A stretch of 13,931 nt of DNA from CAZQAA01 sp964591255 (GCA_964591255.1 CAZQAA010000111.1:1-13931); one strand, 5' to 3'. Shown: positions 1 to 7,806, numbered from the stretch's first letter. Program-made: numbers and translations. Notes: generated from the sequence alone by a model not told the origin.

Positions 1-152
1 AGGCGTATTACAGACACTGAAAGCTTCTTTGCCACATTAAAAACAGAACTCATATATCATGAATTGAAATATTCTATAACCAGACCAGAATTCATTCCGC
101 TTTGGGCGGAGTGTCTCCTGCGCAATTTGAGAAAATGAGAAAAACAGCTTAA
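1..152 (+). pseudogene. 3' remnant of an IS3-family transposase (orfB), frameshifted by an internal deletion
   Basis: Frame 1 from base 1 reads TDTESFFATLKTELIYHEL, the conserved block near the DDE-domain end of IS3-family OrfB transposases. From about base 72 the family sequence continues in frame 3 as FYNQTRIHSALGGVSPAQFE and ends KMRKTA with TAA at 150-152. In intact relatives about 15 residues (an EEA...FEYIE region) lie between these blocks. Here they are missing and the frame changes around 60-71, so an out-of-frame deletion has inactivated the gene. The 5' part lies outside the window. The family call rests on recognised motifs; the deletion is read directly from the two frames. Confidence 0.85.
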
Positions 153-182
153 CTCTGTGTCCACTTTTTAGGGTAAAGATCA
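153..182 (+). repeat. Right terminal inverted repeat of the IS3-family remnant
   Basis: Directly after the transposase stop the sequence runs TGTCCACTTTTTAGGG and ends GATCA. Read inward from the outside on the minus strand this is TGATCTTTACCC followed by TAAAAAGTGGACA, typical of IS3-family ends, which finish with the dinucleotide CA. The outer boundary is therefore placed at 182. The matching left end lies upstream of the window, so this assignment relies on family resemblance. Confidence 0.7.
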
Positions 183-190
183 AGTTACTT

Positions 191-1012
191 ATGAATGAGA
201 AAAACACCTTTAAGAGACCCTGGCGATATCAGCTGTATCGAATTATCTTCGAGGCAGATACTCCGGGAGGAAAAGCATTTGATATATCGCTTTTTATCTG
301 CATTATATTAAGCATATTTGCTGTACTCCTCGAAAGTGTCGCCCAGATTCGCACCAACTATAGAACAGCTCTTCGCGCCGCTGAATGGTTATTCACCCTA
401 TTATTCACCATTGAGTATATTCTGCGGCTGATCTGTGTTGGAAAGCCGGTAAAGTATGCGTTCAGTTTTTATGGGCTTGTTGATCTGCTGGCTATTGCCC
501 CTTCCTATCTTAGTTTGATTGTATCGGGAACCCAATCTCTTATTGTTATTCGTGCCCTCCGCCTGCTACGCGTATTCCGGGTCATGAAACTTGCTCATTT
601 TGTAGGCGAGGCCAGGGTACTGCGTACAGCACTGCGTGCCAGCGTAAGAAAAATTATCGTGTTTCTGGGGACCGTGCTTACTCTTGTGCTGATTATTGGT
701 GCCATGATGTATCTTGTGGAAGGGGAGGAAGCTGGATTCACGAGTATACCTCAAAGTATTTATTGGGCTGTCGTTACTTTGACCACCGTTGGTTATGGCG
801 ACATAGCACCCCAGACCGTTACTGGGAAATTCCTGGCATCGATCGTAATGATTATAGGATATGGTATTATTGCTGTTCCAACAGGTATTGTAACGGTGGA
901 ACTGTCGGAAGCCAGAAGGGCCGCTGTTTCAACAAGAGCATGTCCTGAATGCGCTGTGGAAGGACACGATCCTGATGCCAGGTTCTGCAAGGCGTGCGGG
1001 GCTGAGCTTTAA
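191..1012 (+). CDS. Voltage-gated-type potassium channel with C-terminal zinc ribbon
   Basis: 273 residues of the bacterial six-transmembrane ion channel family (Ion_trans). Membrane segments S1-S4 lie at about residues 27-137. S4 carries regularly spaced arginines (RALRLLRVFR, 121-130), the voltage-sensor pattern. S5 is at 153-175, a pore helix precedes the K+ selectivity filter TTVGYGD (198-204), and S6 is at about 213-236. A short tail ends in a CxxC-x11-CxxC zinc ribbon (Cys251, 254, 266, 269). Predicted to pass K+ across the inner membrane in response to voltage. The start codon lies only 8 bases after the IS3 terminus and has no clear Shine-Dalgarno sequence, so expression may depend on the insertion. 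The N-terminus matches the usual family start, so the coding region looks intact. Confidence 0.9.
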   Translation: MNEKNTFKRPWRYQLYRIIFEADTPGGKAFDISLFICIILSIFAVLLESVAQIRTNYRTALRAAEWLFTLLFTIEYILRLICVGKPVKYAFSFYGLVDLLAIAPSYLSLIVSGTQSLIVIRALRLLRVFRVMKLAHFVGEARVLRTALRASVRKIIVFLGTVLTLVLIIGAMMYLVEGEEAGFTSIPQSIYWAVVTLTTVGYGDIAPQTVTGKFLASIVMIIGYGIIAVPTGIVTVELSEARRAAVSTRACPECAVEGHDPDARFCKACGAEL

Positions 1013-1021
1013 GGGGCTGGG

Positions 1022-1921
1022 TTGGATCATTTTATTTATCATTTTTCGGTCTCGGGGGTTGAAACCTATCTGTTTCTGCCTCCGTTAGTGATGTTTGTTA
1101 TCTCTTCCATTGTTTCAATGGGTGGTGTGTCCGGTGCATTTATACTCCTGCCTTTTCAGATGAGTATCCTTGGTTATGTCTCACCAGGGGTTAGCGCCAC
1201 AAATTTTGTGTATAATATTGTTTCCATTCCCTCAGGGGTCTATCGGCACCTGAAGGAAGGACGCCTTTCCTGGGCCCTCTTTATTGTGCTTATGGCAGGG
1301 ACAGTGCCGGGCATCTTTTTTGGCTACTATATTCGCATGGTATATTTGCCCGATCCCCATTACTTTCGCATCTTTGCGGGGCTTGTGCTTTTGTATCTTG
1401 GGATCTGCACAATGAAAAGTGCTTATAAAGACAAGGACAATACAGACAGAACCAGCCTAATGGGTATTTGCACTGGAAGACGGGTCTTGCAAGAAAGAGT
1501 GGGACTTATTAAGACAAGGATCCGATTTCAGGAGATGGAATATGAGTTTTTTACTCCTACTGTTTTTGCTTTATCGTTGGGAGTAGGGGTGATCGGCGGG
1601 GCCTATGGTATCGGGGGTGGTGCTATTATGGCCCCTTTCTGTGTATCGGTTTTGGGGCTACCGGTCTATATCGTCTCTGGAGCGGCACTCTTTTCTACCT
1701 GGATCAGCTCTATTATAGCCGCACTTTTCTATGCCTTTATTCCTGTTGGAAAAACAGTAAATGCCTCGCCTGACTGGTTGTTGGGGACCCTGTTTGGAAT
1801 AGGCGGCATGGCGGGAATCTATCTCGGGACACGGCTTCAAAAGTGGGTGCCTGCAACGACCATAAAGGTGATTTTGGGGATAGCTATATTGTTTATTTCT
1901 ATCCGCTATCTGTGGCCTTGA
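1022..1921 (+). CDS. TauE/SafE-family membrane permease (sulfite/sulfonate exporter family)
   Basis: 299 residues with about eight hydrophobic segments in two halves. Each half carries a glycine-rich family signature: SMGGVSGAFILLP (about 33-45) and GGAYGIGGGAIMAP (near 190-205). A cytoplasmic loop lies at about 135-175. The start is TTG at 1022; beginning there gives the N-terminus HFSVSGVETYLFLPPLV seen in homologues from sulfate reducers, while the next ATG at 1091 would cut into the first membrane segment. The family exports small organic or inorganic sulfur anions (sulfite, sulfoacetate and similar), but the substrate cannot be read from the sequence. It starts 9 bases after the channel gene and is probably cotranscribed with it. 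Confidence 0.88.
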   Translation: MDHFIYHFSVSGVETYLFLPPLVMFVISSIVSMGGVSGAFILLPFQMSILGYVSPGVSATNFVYNIVSIPSGVYRHLKEGRLSWALFIVLMAGTVPGIFFGYYIRMVYLPDPHYFRIFAGLVLLYLGICTMKSAYKDKDNTDRTSLMGICTGRRVLQERVGLIKTRIRFQEMEYEFFTPTVFALSLGVGVIGGAYGIGGGAIMAPFCVSVLGLPVYIVSGAALFSTWISSIIAALFYAFIPVGKTVNASPDWLLGTLFGIGGMAGIYLGTRLQKWVPATTIKVILGIAILFISIRYLWP

Positions 1922-1990
1922 AAATCAGTATCAAGGGAATTGTGGGGCCAAATGTCAACCCCGGTTTCCATTTAGCGTTAAAGAGGGAAA

Positions 1991-2515
1991 ATGCCTGAGT
2001 ATAAAGGACTTATATCAAGCCTTAAGAAAGACGGAGAAGTGGTGGTAAGCCTTCGTCCTGATGACGCCGGTGTCGTGGGGGCCCCTGAGATGAATGAGAT
2101 TGCTTGCCACTGTGTCACAGAGGGTTCGAGTGTGACTTTTGATGCAATAAACAGTGCGGGAGCAGAAGTGGGCGATCTTGTCTATGTGAATTATGATCGT
2201 GGAAATTTACTTCAAAACATTGTCCTCCTCCTGGGTCTCCCGGTGGCAGGAGTGTTGATAGGGATCGCTGCGGGAGCTACGCTGATCGGTAATTTTTCTA
2301 CACACAATGTGGTCCTGATAATAAGTTCTATATTGGGTTTTTTGGCAGGAGCGGCCATAGGGATGATGATTTACAGGAAACTTTCCACCGATAATCTGCC
2401 GGTTGTAACAGGGATTATTATGAGGCGATCTGAACTTATGTCTTCTCTGGATAGTAATAAGGATACCGTATGTGTTGATGATAAGAGTTGCAGTGAATGC
2501 ATCTGCTTACATTAA
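1991..2515 (+). CDS. RseC/MucC-like (SoxR-reducing family) membrane protein
   Basis: 174 residues. A soluble N-terminal domain (1-70) contains ACHC (Cys39, Cys41) and a valine-rich beta segment with VGDLVYVNYD at 60-69. Two membrane helices follow at about 74-95 and 107-127, joined by a short loop. This layout matches RseC/MucC proteins, which in gammaproteobacteria modulate RseB/SigE or help keep SoxR reduced beside the Rnf complex. The canonical N-terminal four-cysteine cluster is reduced, but the C-terminus adds Cys161, 167, 170 and 172. GAGGG at 1983-1987 serves as ribosome binding site. The job is uncertain: a redox role at the inner membrane is an inference from the family and the cysteines. 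Confidence 0.6.
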   Translation: MPEYKGLISSLKKDGEVVVSLRPDDAGVVGAPEMNEIACHCVTEGSSVTFDAINSAGAEVGDLVYVNYDRGNLLQNIVLLLGLPVAGVLIGIAAGATLIGNFSTHNVVLIISSILGFLAGAAIGMMIYRKLSTDNLPVVTGIIMRRSELMSSLDSNKDTVCVDDKSCSECICLH

Positions 2516-2656
2516 GGGCAGAGGCCGGTCTTATTGGTCATGTATTCGGGGCATTTTGGATCTAGGCTTGCCTTATATGGCACTTGGGGCGTTTTACTCT
2601 TTAATATCCTTAGCAATTTTTTGTTCCATTCTGTTTTATTAGGGTAGAATAATTTG
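2516..2656. other. AT-rich intergenic stretch without a recognised gene
   Basis: No ORF with a ribosome binding site and no convincing terminator is visible. A weak hairpin TGCC/GGCA lies near 2571-2584 without a following T run. It separates the RseC-like gene from the hdrA leader, so some termination is expected here but is not evident. Confidence 0.5.
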
Positions 2657-2700
2657 TTGACAAAAATATCTTGACAAGCTGTCAGATATCCAATTACTTA
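2657..2700 (+). promoter_or_regulatory. Candidate hdrA-operon promoter with operator-like palindrome
   Basis: Two TTGACA hexamers lie at 2657-2662 and 2671-2676. The second sits inside a near-perfect dyad at 2666-2689: ATATC-T-TGACA, spacer AGC, TGTCA-GATAT. Ten bases pair on each side, with one extra T in the left arm. A regulator bound there would cover the -35 hexamer. No good -10 is seen (only TTACTT or TACTTA at 2694-2700 at the right distance). Promoter function is therefore tentative, while the dyad itself is directly visible. Confidence 0.4.
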
Positions 2701-2736
2701 TTTTGGGTTAGAAAAAAAGGGAATAAACAATTAAGT

Positions 2737-2827
2737 CGCTGCTATGTCATGAAAGTCTTACCGTAAAGGTGAAGCGCTGGAATAGGGCTTTTGAGACATA
2801 AGACGGCCTTTTCACGTAGCGTTTTTT
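2737..2827 (+). promoter_or_regulatory. Possible structured leader RNA with terminator-like 3' end upstream of hdrA
   Basis: Nested inverted repeats: CGCT (2737-2740) with AGCG (2818-2821), GAAA (2751-2754) with TTTC (2810-2813), and GTCTTA (2755-2760) with TAAGAC (2799-2804). A further internal pair is AAGC (2772-2775) with GCTT (2787-2790). A run of six T follows the outer stem at 2822-2827. An alternative perfect pair TATGTC (2743-2748) with GACATA (2795-2800) competes with the GTCTTA helix. This could be an attenuator, a riboswitch or a small RNA. No known class was recognised, and short helices like these can arise by chance. Confidence 0.3.
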
Positions 2828-2880
2828 GCTATTATTATGTAAGGTCCGGAGGCGCTTAGTCATGCTGGAGGAAGAACACT

Positions 2881-5800
2881 ATGGCTGATGAAGTAAGAGG
2901 CTCTGTTATGGTGGTGGGAGGGGGAATCGCCGGGATGCAGGCCGCCCTGGATCTTGCCGATTCCGGATTTTATGTCCATCTTGTGGAAGAATCCCCTGCC
3001 ATCGGCGGGGTCATGTCACAATTAGACAAAACCTTTCCCACCAATGACTGTGCCATGTGAATTATCTCTCCCAAACTGGTCGAGGTCGGCCGGCATATCA
3101 ATATCGAAATTCATACCTGTTCCAGCATTGAAGAACTCACCGGACGAAGTGGAGATTTTCATGTAACCCTTCGCAAGGTTCCTCGATACATAGATCTTGA
3201 TAAATGTACTGGTTGTGGGGATTGCGCCGAGGCATGCCCTGTAGTCTTGTCCAATGAATTTGATGAGGGACTTTCTACCCGAAAAGCGGTTTTCAAGCTT
3301 TATGCCCAGGCGATTCCCGGGGCCTTTTCCATTCAGAAAGCCGACAAGGCCCCATGCCGTTTGGCATGTCCTGCTGGGCTGAATGTCCAGGGGTATGTAC
3401 AGATGGTCAAAGAAGGCAAATATAAAGAGGCCCTTCAAATCATTATGGAAGACCTCCCCCTGCCCGGTGTGCTTGGGAGGATATGTCCCCATGAGTGTGA
3501 AGATGCATGCCGTCGCTGCGATGTTGATGAGCCGGTTGCTATTCGGAATCTCAAACGGCTGGCGGCCGATTGTTTTGATCCCCGGGAAATAGAGGTTGAT
3601 TGCTTTTCCCCTCGGGAGGAAAAGGTCGCCATTATAGGGTCAGGCCCGGCAGGGCTTTCGGCTGCGTATCATTTGGCACGCAAAGGGATTTTATCAACTG
3701 TTTTTGAGGCATTACCTGAGCCAGGGGGTATGCTCAGGGTAGGCATACCTGCTCATCGTCTTCCAAAAGAGGTCTTAGACAGAGAGATCGAGATTATTAC
3801 CAACCTGGGAGTGGAGATTAGAACCGATACGAGACTGGGGAGGGATTTAAGTGTAGATGATCTCTTTAGGCGGGGATATAAGGCTGTATACCTTGCCCTG
3901 GGGGCTCATAAAGGGATCGGCTTGGGTATTGAAGGTGAGGATGCCGAGGGTGTTAGGCAAGGTGTGGATTTTTTGAGAGAAGTAAACCTGACTGGCAAGA
4001 CCACGGTTGGGAAGAAGGTCGCTATTATTGGTGGTGGAAATGTTGCCATTGATGTTGCACGGGTTGCCAGCCGGCTGGGGGCAGAGGAAGTAAATATCAT
4101 TTATCGCCGTACCAGAGCCGAGATGCCTGCCTGGGAGGAGGAAATTCAGGCAGCCGAAGAGGAGGGCGCCATAATTACCTATCTTGCCGCTCCGGTAGAA
4201 GTGCTTGTGAAGGATGGAAGGATATCGGGCTTGAGATGTGTCAGGATGGAGTTGGGAGAGCCGGATGATTCGGGGAGAAGAAGGCCTGTCCCTATTGAGG
4301 GGAGCGAGTACGAAATAGAAATAGATCAGCTTATACCGGCTATAGGACAGAGGCCTGATCTTGGAGCTGTAGAGGGGGTGTCTGGTCTTAAATTTTCCCG
4401 TCGGCACACTATTGAAGTTGATCCAATAACCTATGCTACTGGCATGGAAGGAGTGTTTGCCGGAGGAGACGTTGAGACCGGTCCCGGGATCGCTATTGGG
4501 GCGATCGCAGCCGGCCGGGAAGCAGCTGAATCGATAGTCAGGTATCTGGACGGACAAGATATGGCGGCTGGTCGGGTATCTGTTTCCAACTCTGACGTAG
4601 AAGACAGAACTTATAGACCCATATCTGTAGACGAGCAGATGCTCTCCCGCCACAAGATGCCAGAGTTGCCGACAGTAGAGCGGATTGGAAATTTCAAAGA
4701 AGTGGAGCTGGGCTATAATGAGGAAGATGGGAGAAGGGAGGCCTCCCGGTGTCTTAACTGCGGATATTGCTGTGAGTGTTTCCAGTGTGTGAACGCCTGT
4801 CAGGCCGGGGCGGTTACTTTGGAGACCCATGCCCAGAATATTGAAACGACCTCAATAAAAGTAGGTTCCGTTATCCTTGCCCCGGGTTTTGAGCCCTTTG
4901 ATCCATCCAGATTCGAGACCTATAATTATACTGTGCAGCCAAACATTATGACCTCAATGGAGTTTGAACGTATCCTGTCTGCATCAGGACCCACCATGGG
5001 CCACCTCGTACGGCCCTCTGACGAAAAAGGACCAAAGAAGATCGCATGGCTCCAGTGTGTAGGTTCCAGGGATATAAACCAGTGTGACAATGCATATTGC
5101 TCATCGGTTTGCTGCATGTATGCCATAAAGGAGGCAGTCATTGCCAAGGAGCATGCAGGGGGAGATCTTGATTGTGCCATATTCTTTATGGATATGCGTA
5201 CACATGGCAAGGACTTTGAGCAGTATTATAATGATGCACGCGAAAAACACGGTATACGTTTTTTGCGCTCCAGAGTGCACAGCATAGATCCTGCTGATGA
5301 TAGCGGTGACCTGCTCATAAAATATGTTGGCGAAGACGGCCATTTGCTTGAAGAGTCATTTGACCTTGTTGTCCTTTCAGTGGGGCTTGAGACACCACAA
5401 AACACGCTGGAACTGGCTGGGAGGCTTGGAATTGATCTAAGTGAGGGCAATTTTTGCAGGACCGATTCATTTCATCCTTTGGCTACGTCCAGGAAAGGGA
5501 TTTATGTATGCGGCGCATTTGCCGGTCCCAAGGATATACCCCAGTCTGTAATCGAGTCGAGTGCGGCAGCCGCAGAGGCAGAAATCCTTTTGAGCAATGC
5601 AAGGGGTACCTTGACCAGGACAAAGGAGATCCCGGAGGAAAGGAACATCATAGGTGAACGGCCGCGGATCGGTGTGTTTGTGTGTAATTGTGGCATCAAT
5701 ATAGCCGGTGTGGTGGATGTACCAGCGGTGCGTGATTACGCCAAATCGCTTCCCTATGTTGAGTACGTGGCCGACAACCTGTATACCTGTTCCCAGGATA

Positions 5801-7326
5801 CACAGGATATCATGACTCAAACCATCCGGGAGAAAAACCTGAACAGGATTGTGGTGGCAGCCTGCACACCCAAGACACATGAACCGCTATTTCAGGAGAC
5901 ATTGATAAATGCTGGCTTGAACAAATATCTGTTTGAAATGGTCAACATACGGAATCAGGATTCCTGGGTACATAAAGATGATCCTGAGGCCGCAACTGAA
6001 AAGGCAAAGGATTTGGTACGAATGGCGGTGGCCAAGGTTGCATTGATGGAGCCACTTGCCGAGACAGAGCTTGAAGTCAACCAGAAGGCCCTTGTGGTAG
6101 GAGGAGGCATCTCTGGGATGGTGGCTGCAAGGACACTTTCTGTACAGGGCTATGAGGTATATCTTGTAGACCGTTTGACATCTCTGGGGGGACAGGCCGT
6201 CAATCTCTTTAAGACGTGGAAGGGGGAAAGGGTACAGGATAATCTGTCCGATCTGATCAGATCAGTCGAATCTGACCGGAATATCAAGGTCTTTCTGGAC
6301 ACGGAGTTGTCCGAGGTGGAAGGTTTTGTCGGTAACTTCAAGACAACATTGATCTCGAACGGCAAAGAGAATGTTGTGGAACACGGAGTTGCAGTAATCG
6401 CCACCGGAGCAGAAGAATTTAAGCCTGACGAATATCTGTACACCGAGGACTCCAGGGTTGTTACTCATCTTGAGCTGGACAGGAGGTTTATTGATAATGA
6501 TCCTTCTTTAAAAGAGATAAAGACAGCCGTATTTATCCAGTGTGTTGGCTCAAGAGAACCTGGAAGGCCATATTGTTCAAGGGTATGTTGCACCCATTCC
6601 ATTGAAAGCGCCCTCTATCTTAAGGAACTGAATCCTGATATGAATATCTATATCCTTTACAGGGATATCAGGACGTATGGAGAGCGTGAATATTTATACA
6701 GAAAGGCCCGGGCAGCAGGTATTTTCTTCATCCGTTTTGCATTGGACCAGAAGCCAAAGGTAAAAGCGGGAAAGGATGGACTTGAAATAGAGGTGATGGA
6801 TCATGTCCTTAAAAGGCCTGTCAAACTTTCTGCTGACCTCCTTGCCCTGGCTTCTGCGATCGTGCCTTACAAGGATGAAGGGCTCGCACAACTTTTCAAG
6901 GTACCCATGAACGAGGACGGTTTTTTTGTAGAGGCCCATGCAAAGCTTGGCCCGTCTGAGTTTGCAACAGACGGTGTGTTTCTGTGCGGCATGGCTCACT
7001 ACCCCAAACCTGTTGATGAATCAGTGGCCCAGGCCCAGGCTGCATCTTCCAGGGCGGTTACTCTTCTTTCCGCGAAGACGGTCAGCACGAGCGGCACCGT
7101 GGCCGAGACCAATCCCATGTTCTGCAGCAGTTGTGGCATTTGTGTGAGTATATGCCCATATTCGGCCCCGTCATTTATTGAAGAGGGCCCTTTTGCAGGC
7201 AGGGCACAGATAAATCCAGTGCTGTGCAAGGGCTGTGGCCTGTGTGTGGCCTCGTGCAGGTCAGGTGCCATCAATCTTAAAGGCTTTGGCACGGACCAGA
7301 TTATGGCAATGATAACTGAAATATGA
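2881..7326 (+). CDS. hdrA: Selenocysteine-containing HdrA fused to an internal GltD/NfnB-like module and a second HdrA module
   Basis: 1481 residues if TGA 3058-3060 is read as Sec60. GGAGGA at 2867-2872 and ATG 2881 set the start. Order of domains: FAD-binding GGGIAGM (13-19); the HdrA motif TNDCAMU-IISPK with Cys57 and Sec60; a [4Fe-4S] motif with Cys109/112/115/119; a GltD/NfnB-like insert (about 140-590) with N-terminal Fe-S cysteines 159, 163, 202, 206, 210 and 213, FAD GSGPAGL (253-259), NAD(P) GGGNVAIDVA (384-393) and YRRTR; cysteine-rich 624-640; the HdrA remainder with CxxxCC near 740-745; a second HdrA N-terminal domain (from 928) and FAD site GGGISGM (1074-1080) without CxxC; two C-terminal [4Fe-4S] motifs (1415-1425, 1449-1459). 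In HdrA, bound FAD bifurcates electrons between low- and high-potential acceptors in the cytoplasm. First gene of a five-gene block. Confidence 0.9.
3058..3060 (+). other. In-frame TGA read as selenocysteine 60 of HdrA
   Basis: The codon lies exactly at the second cysteine position of the HdrA motif TNDCxxC (here TNDCAMU). HdrA homology runs uninterrupted for 59 residues before it and through SPKLVEVGRH after it. Selenocysteine at this site is known for HdrA of methanococci. A frameshift or nonsense mutation would not be expected to hit precisely this position while the remaining 1421 codons stay open. Confidence 0.92.
3076..3093 (+). promoter_or_regulatory. Candidate bacterial SECIS hairpin of hdrA
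   Basis: CTGGTC (3076-3081) pairs with GGCCGG (3088-3093), allowing G-U pairs, around the six-base loop GAGGTC (3082-3087). The loop begins with G and lies 21 bases after the UGA. This fits the bacterial SECIS rule of an apical loop about 16-37 bases downstream with a G in its first two positions. The element lies inside the coding sequence, as usual for bacteria. The fold was derived by eye. Confidence 0.7.
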
Positions 7327-7374
7327 TTTTTATCCCTTTTTGTTTTTTGAATTCCGTAACTGAGGAGAAGGTAA

Positions 7375-7806
7375 ATGGATAACTGGGAACCCAAAATTAC
7401 CACGTTTCTGTGTCATTGGTGTAGCTATGGGGCCGCAGACTTGGCTGGAGTTAGCCGCCTTCAGTACCCGCCTAATTTCAGGATCATCAGGGTCCCGTGT
7501 TCAGGCAGGGTCAGCCCTAAATTCATTCTTGCCGCCTTTAGGCATGGTGCTGACGGTGTCTGGGTTTCAGGGTGACATCCTGGGGACTGCCATTACCTGG
7601 AAGGTAATTACTACGCAAGACGAAAATTTGTTTTATTGATGGGATTGCTGGAACATATAGGGATCGAGCCGGGAAGGCTCCATTTTTCATGGATATCCTC
7701 AGCAGAGGCGACCAAATTTGTGGAAGTTGCCCAGACAGTGACAGAGGCGGTTAAATCCTTAGGACCGGCCAGACATTTGATTAAAAAAAGAGCCGAGGTG
7801 GCATGA
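7375..7806 (+). CDS. flxD: Selenocysteine-containing FlxD/MvhD-type [2Fe-2S] electron-transfer subunit
   Basis: 143 residues if TGA 7573-7575 is read as Sec67. GAGGAG (7362-7367) precedes ATG 7375. The protein has the MvhD pattern: CHWC (Cys13, Cys16), RVPCSGR (Cys42), GADGVWVSGU-HPGDCHY (Sec67, Cys72), then NYYARRK and a helical C-terminus. MvhD homologues normally have cysteine at position 67. The subunit carries a [2Fe-2S] cluster and passes electrons from the dehydrogenase subunits to HdrA. In methanococci the equivalent VhuD is also a selenoprotein. Its TGA stop (7804-7806) overlaps the ATG of the next gene, so translation is probably coupled. A conventional caller would report only 66 residues here and a spurious downstream fragment. 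Confidence 0.93.
7573..7575 (+). other. In-frame TGA read as selenocysteine 67 of FlxD/MvhD
   Basis: The family motif is G-[GS]-C-HPGDCHY. Here the cysteine codon is replaced by TGA and HPGDCHY follows at once in the same frame. Another 76 codons stay open to a natural stop that overlaps the next start codon. Confidence 0.94.
7592..7608 (+). promoter_or_regulatory. Candidate bacterial SECIS hairpin of flxD
   Basis: ATTACCT (7592-7598) pairs perfectly with AGGTAAT (7602-7608) around the loop GGA (7599-7601). The loop starts with GG and lies 23 bases after the UGA, as expected of bacterial SECIS elements. It is a clean seven-base-pair stem with no mismatches, stronger by eye than the hdrA candidate. 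Confidence 0.8.

Noticed and set aside
2577..2595. TGGCAC-containing sequence as a sigma-54 promoter upstream of hdrA
   Set aside because: Although TGGCAC is present, no GC stands 10 bases after the GG, so the -12 element is missing.
3022..3492. Minus-strand ORF of 156 codons over the start of hdrA
   Set aside because: It lies antisense to the conserved HdrA sequence, has no ribosome binding site and reads as low-plausibility protein; it is a shadow of the real gene.
3847..4830. Minus-strand ORF of 327 codons antisense to the GltD-like module
   Set aside because: Its length is notable, but the plus-strand frame is a strongly conserved flavoprotein; the antisense translation has no recognisable domain.
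3247..7326. hdrA starting at TTG 3247 as a 1359-residue protein, with 2881-3060 as a separate short gene
   Set aside because: TTG 3247 has no ribosome binding site and would begin in the middle of the first ferredoxin motif region; the upstream frame is continuous HdrA sequence interrupted only by the Sec codon.
7324..7326. Terminal TGA of hdrA as a further selenocysteine codon
   Set aside because: The frame closes again within about 10 codons, no G-looped hairpin is seen at the right distance, and the C-terminal ferredoxin motifs are already complete.
7427..7639. Plus-strand ORF of 70 codons overlapping flxD in another frame
   Set aside because: It overlaps the conserved MvhD sequence in the wrong frame and shows no family features.
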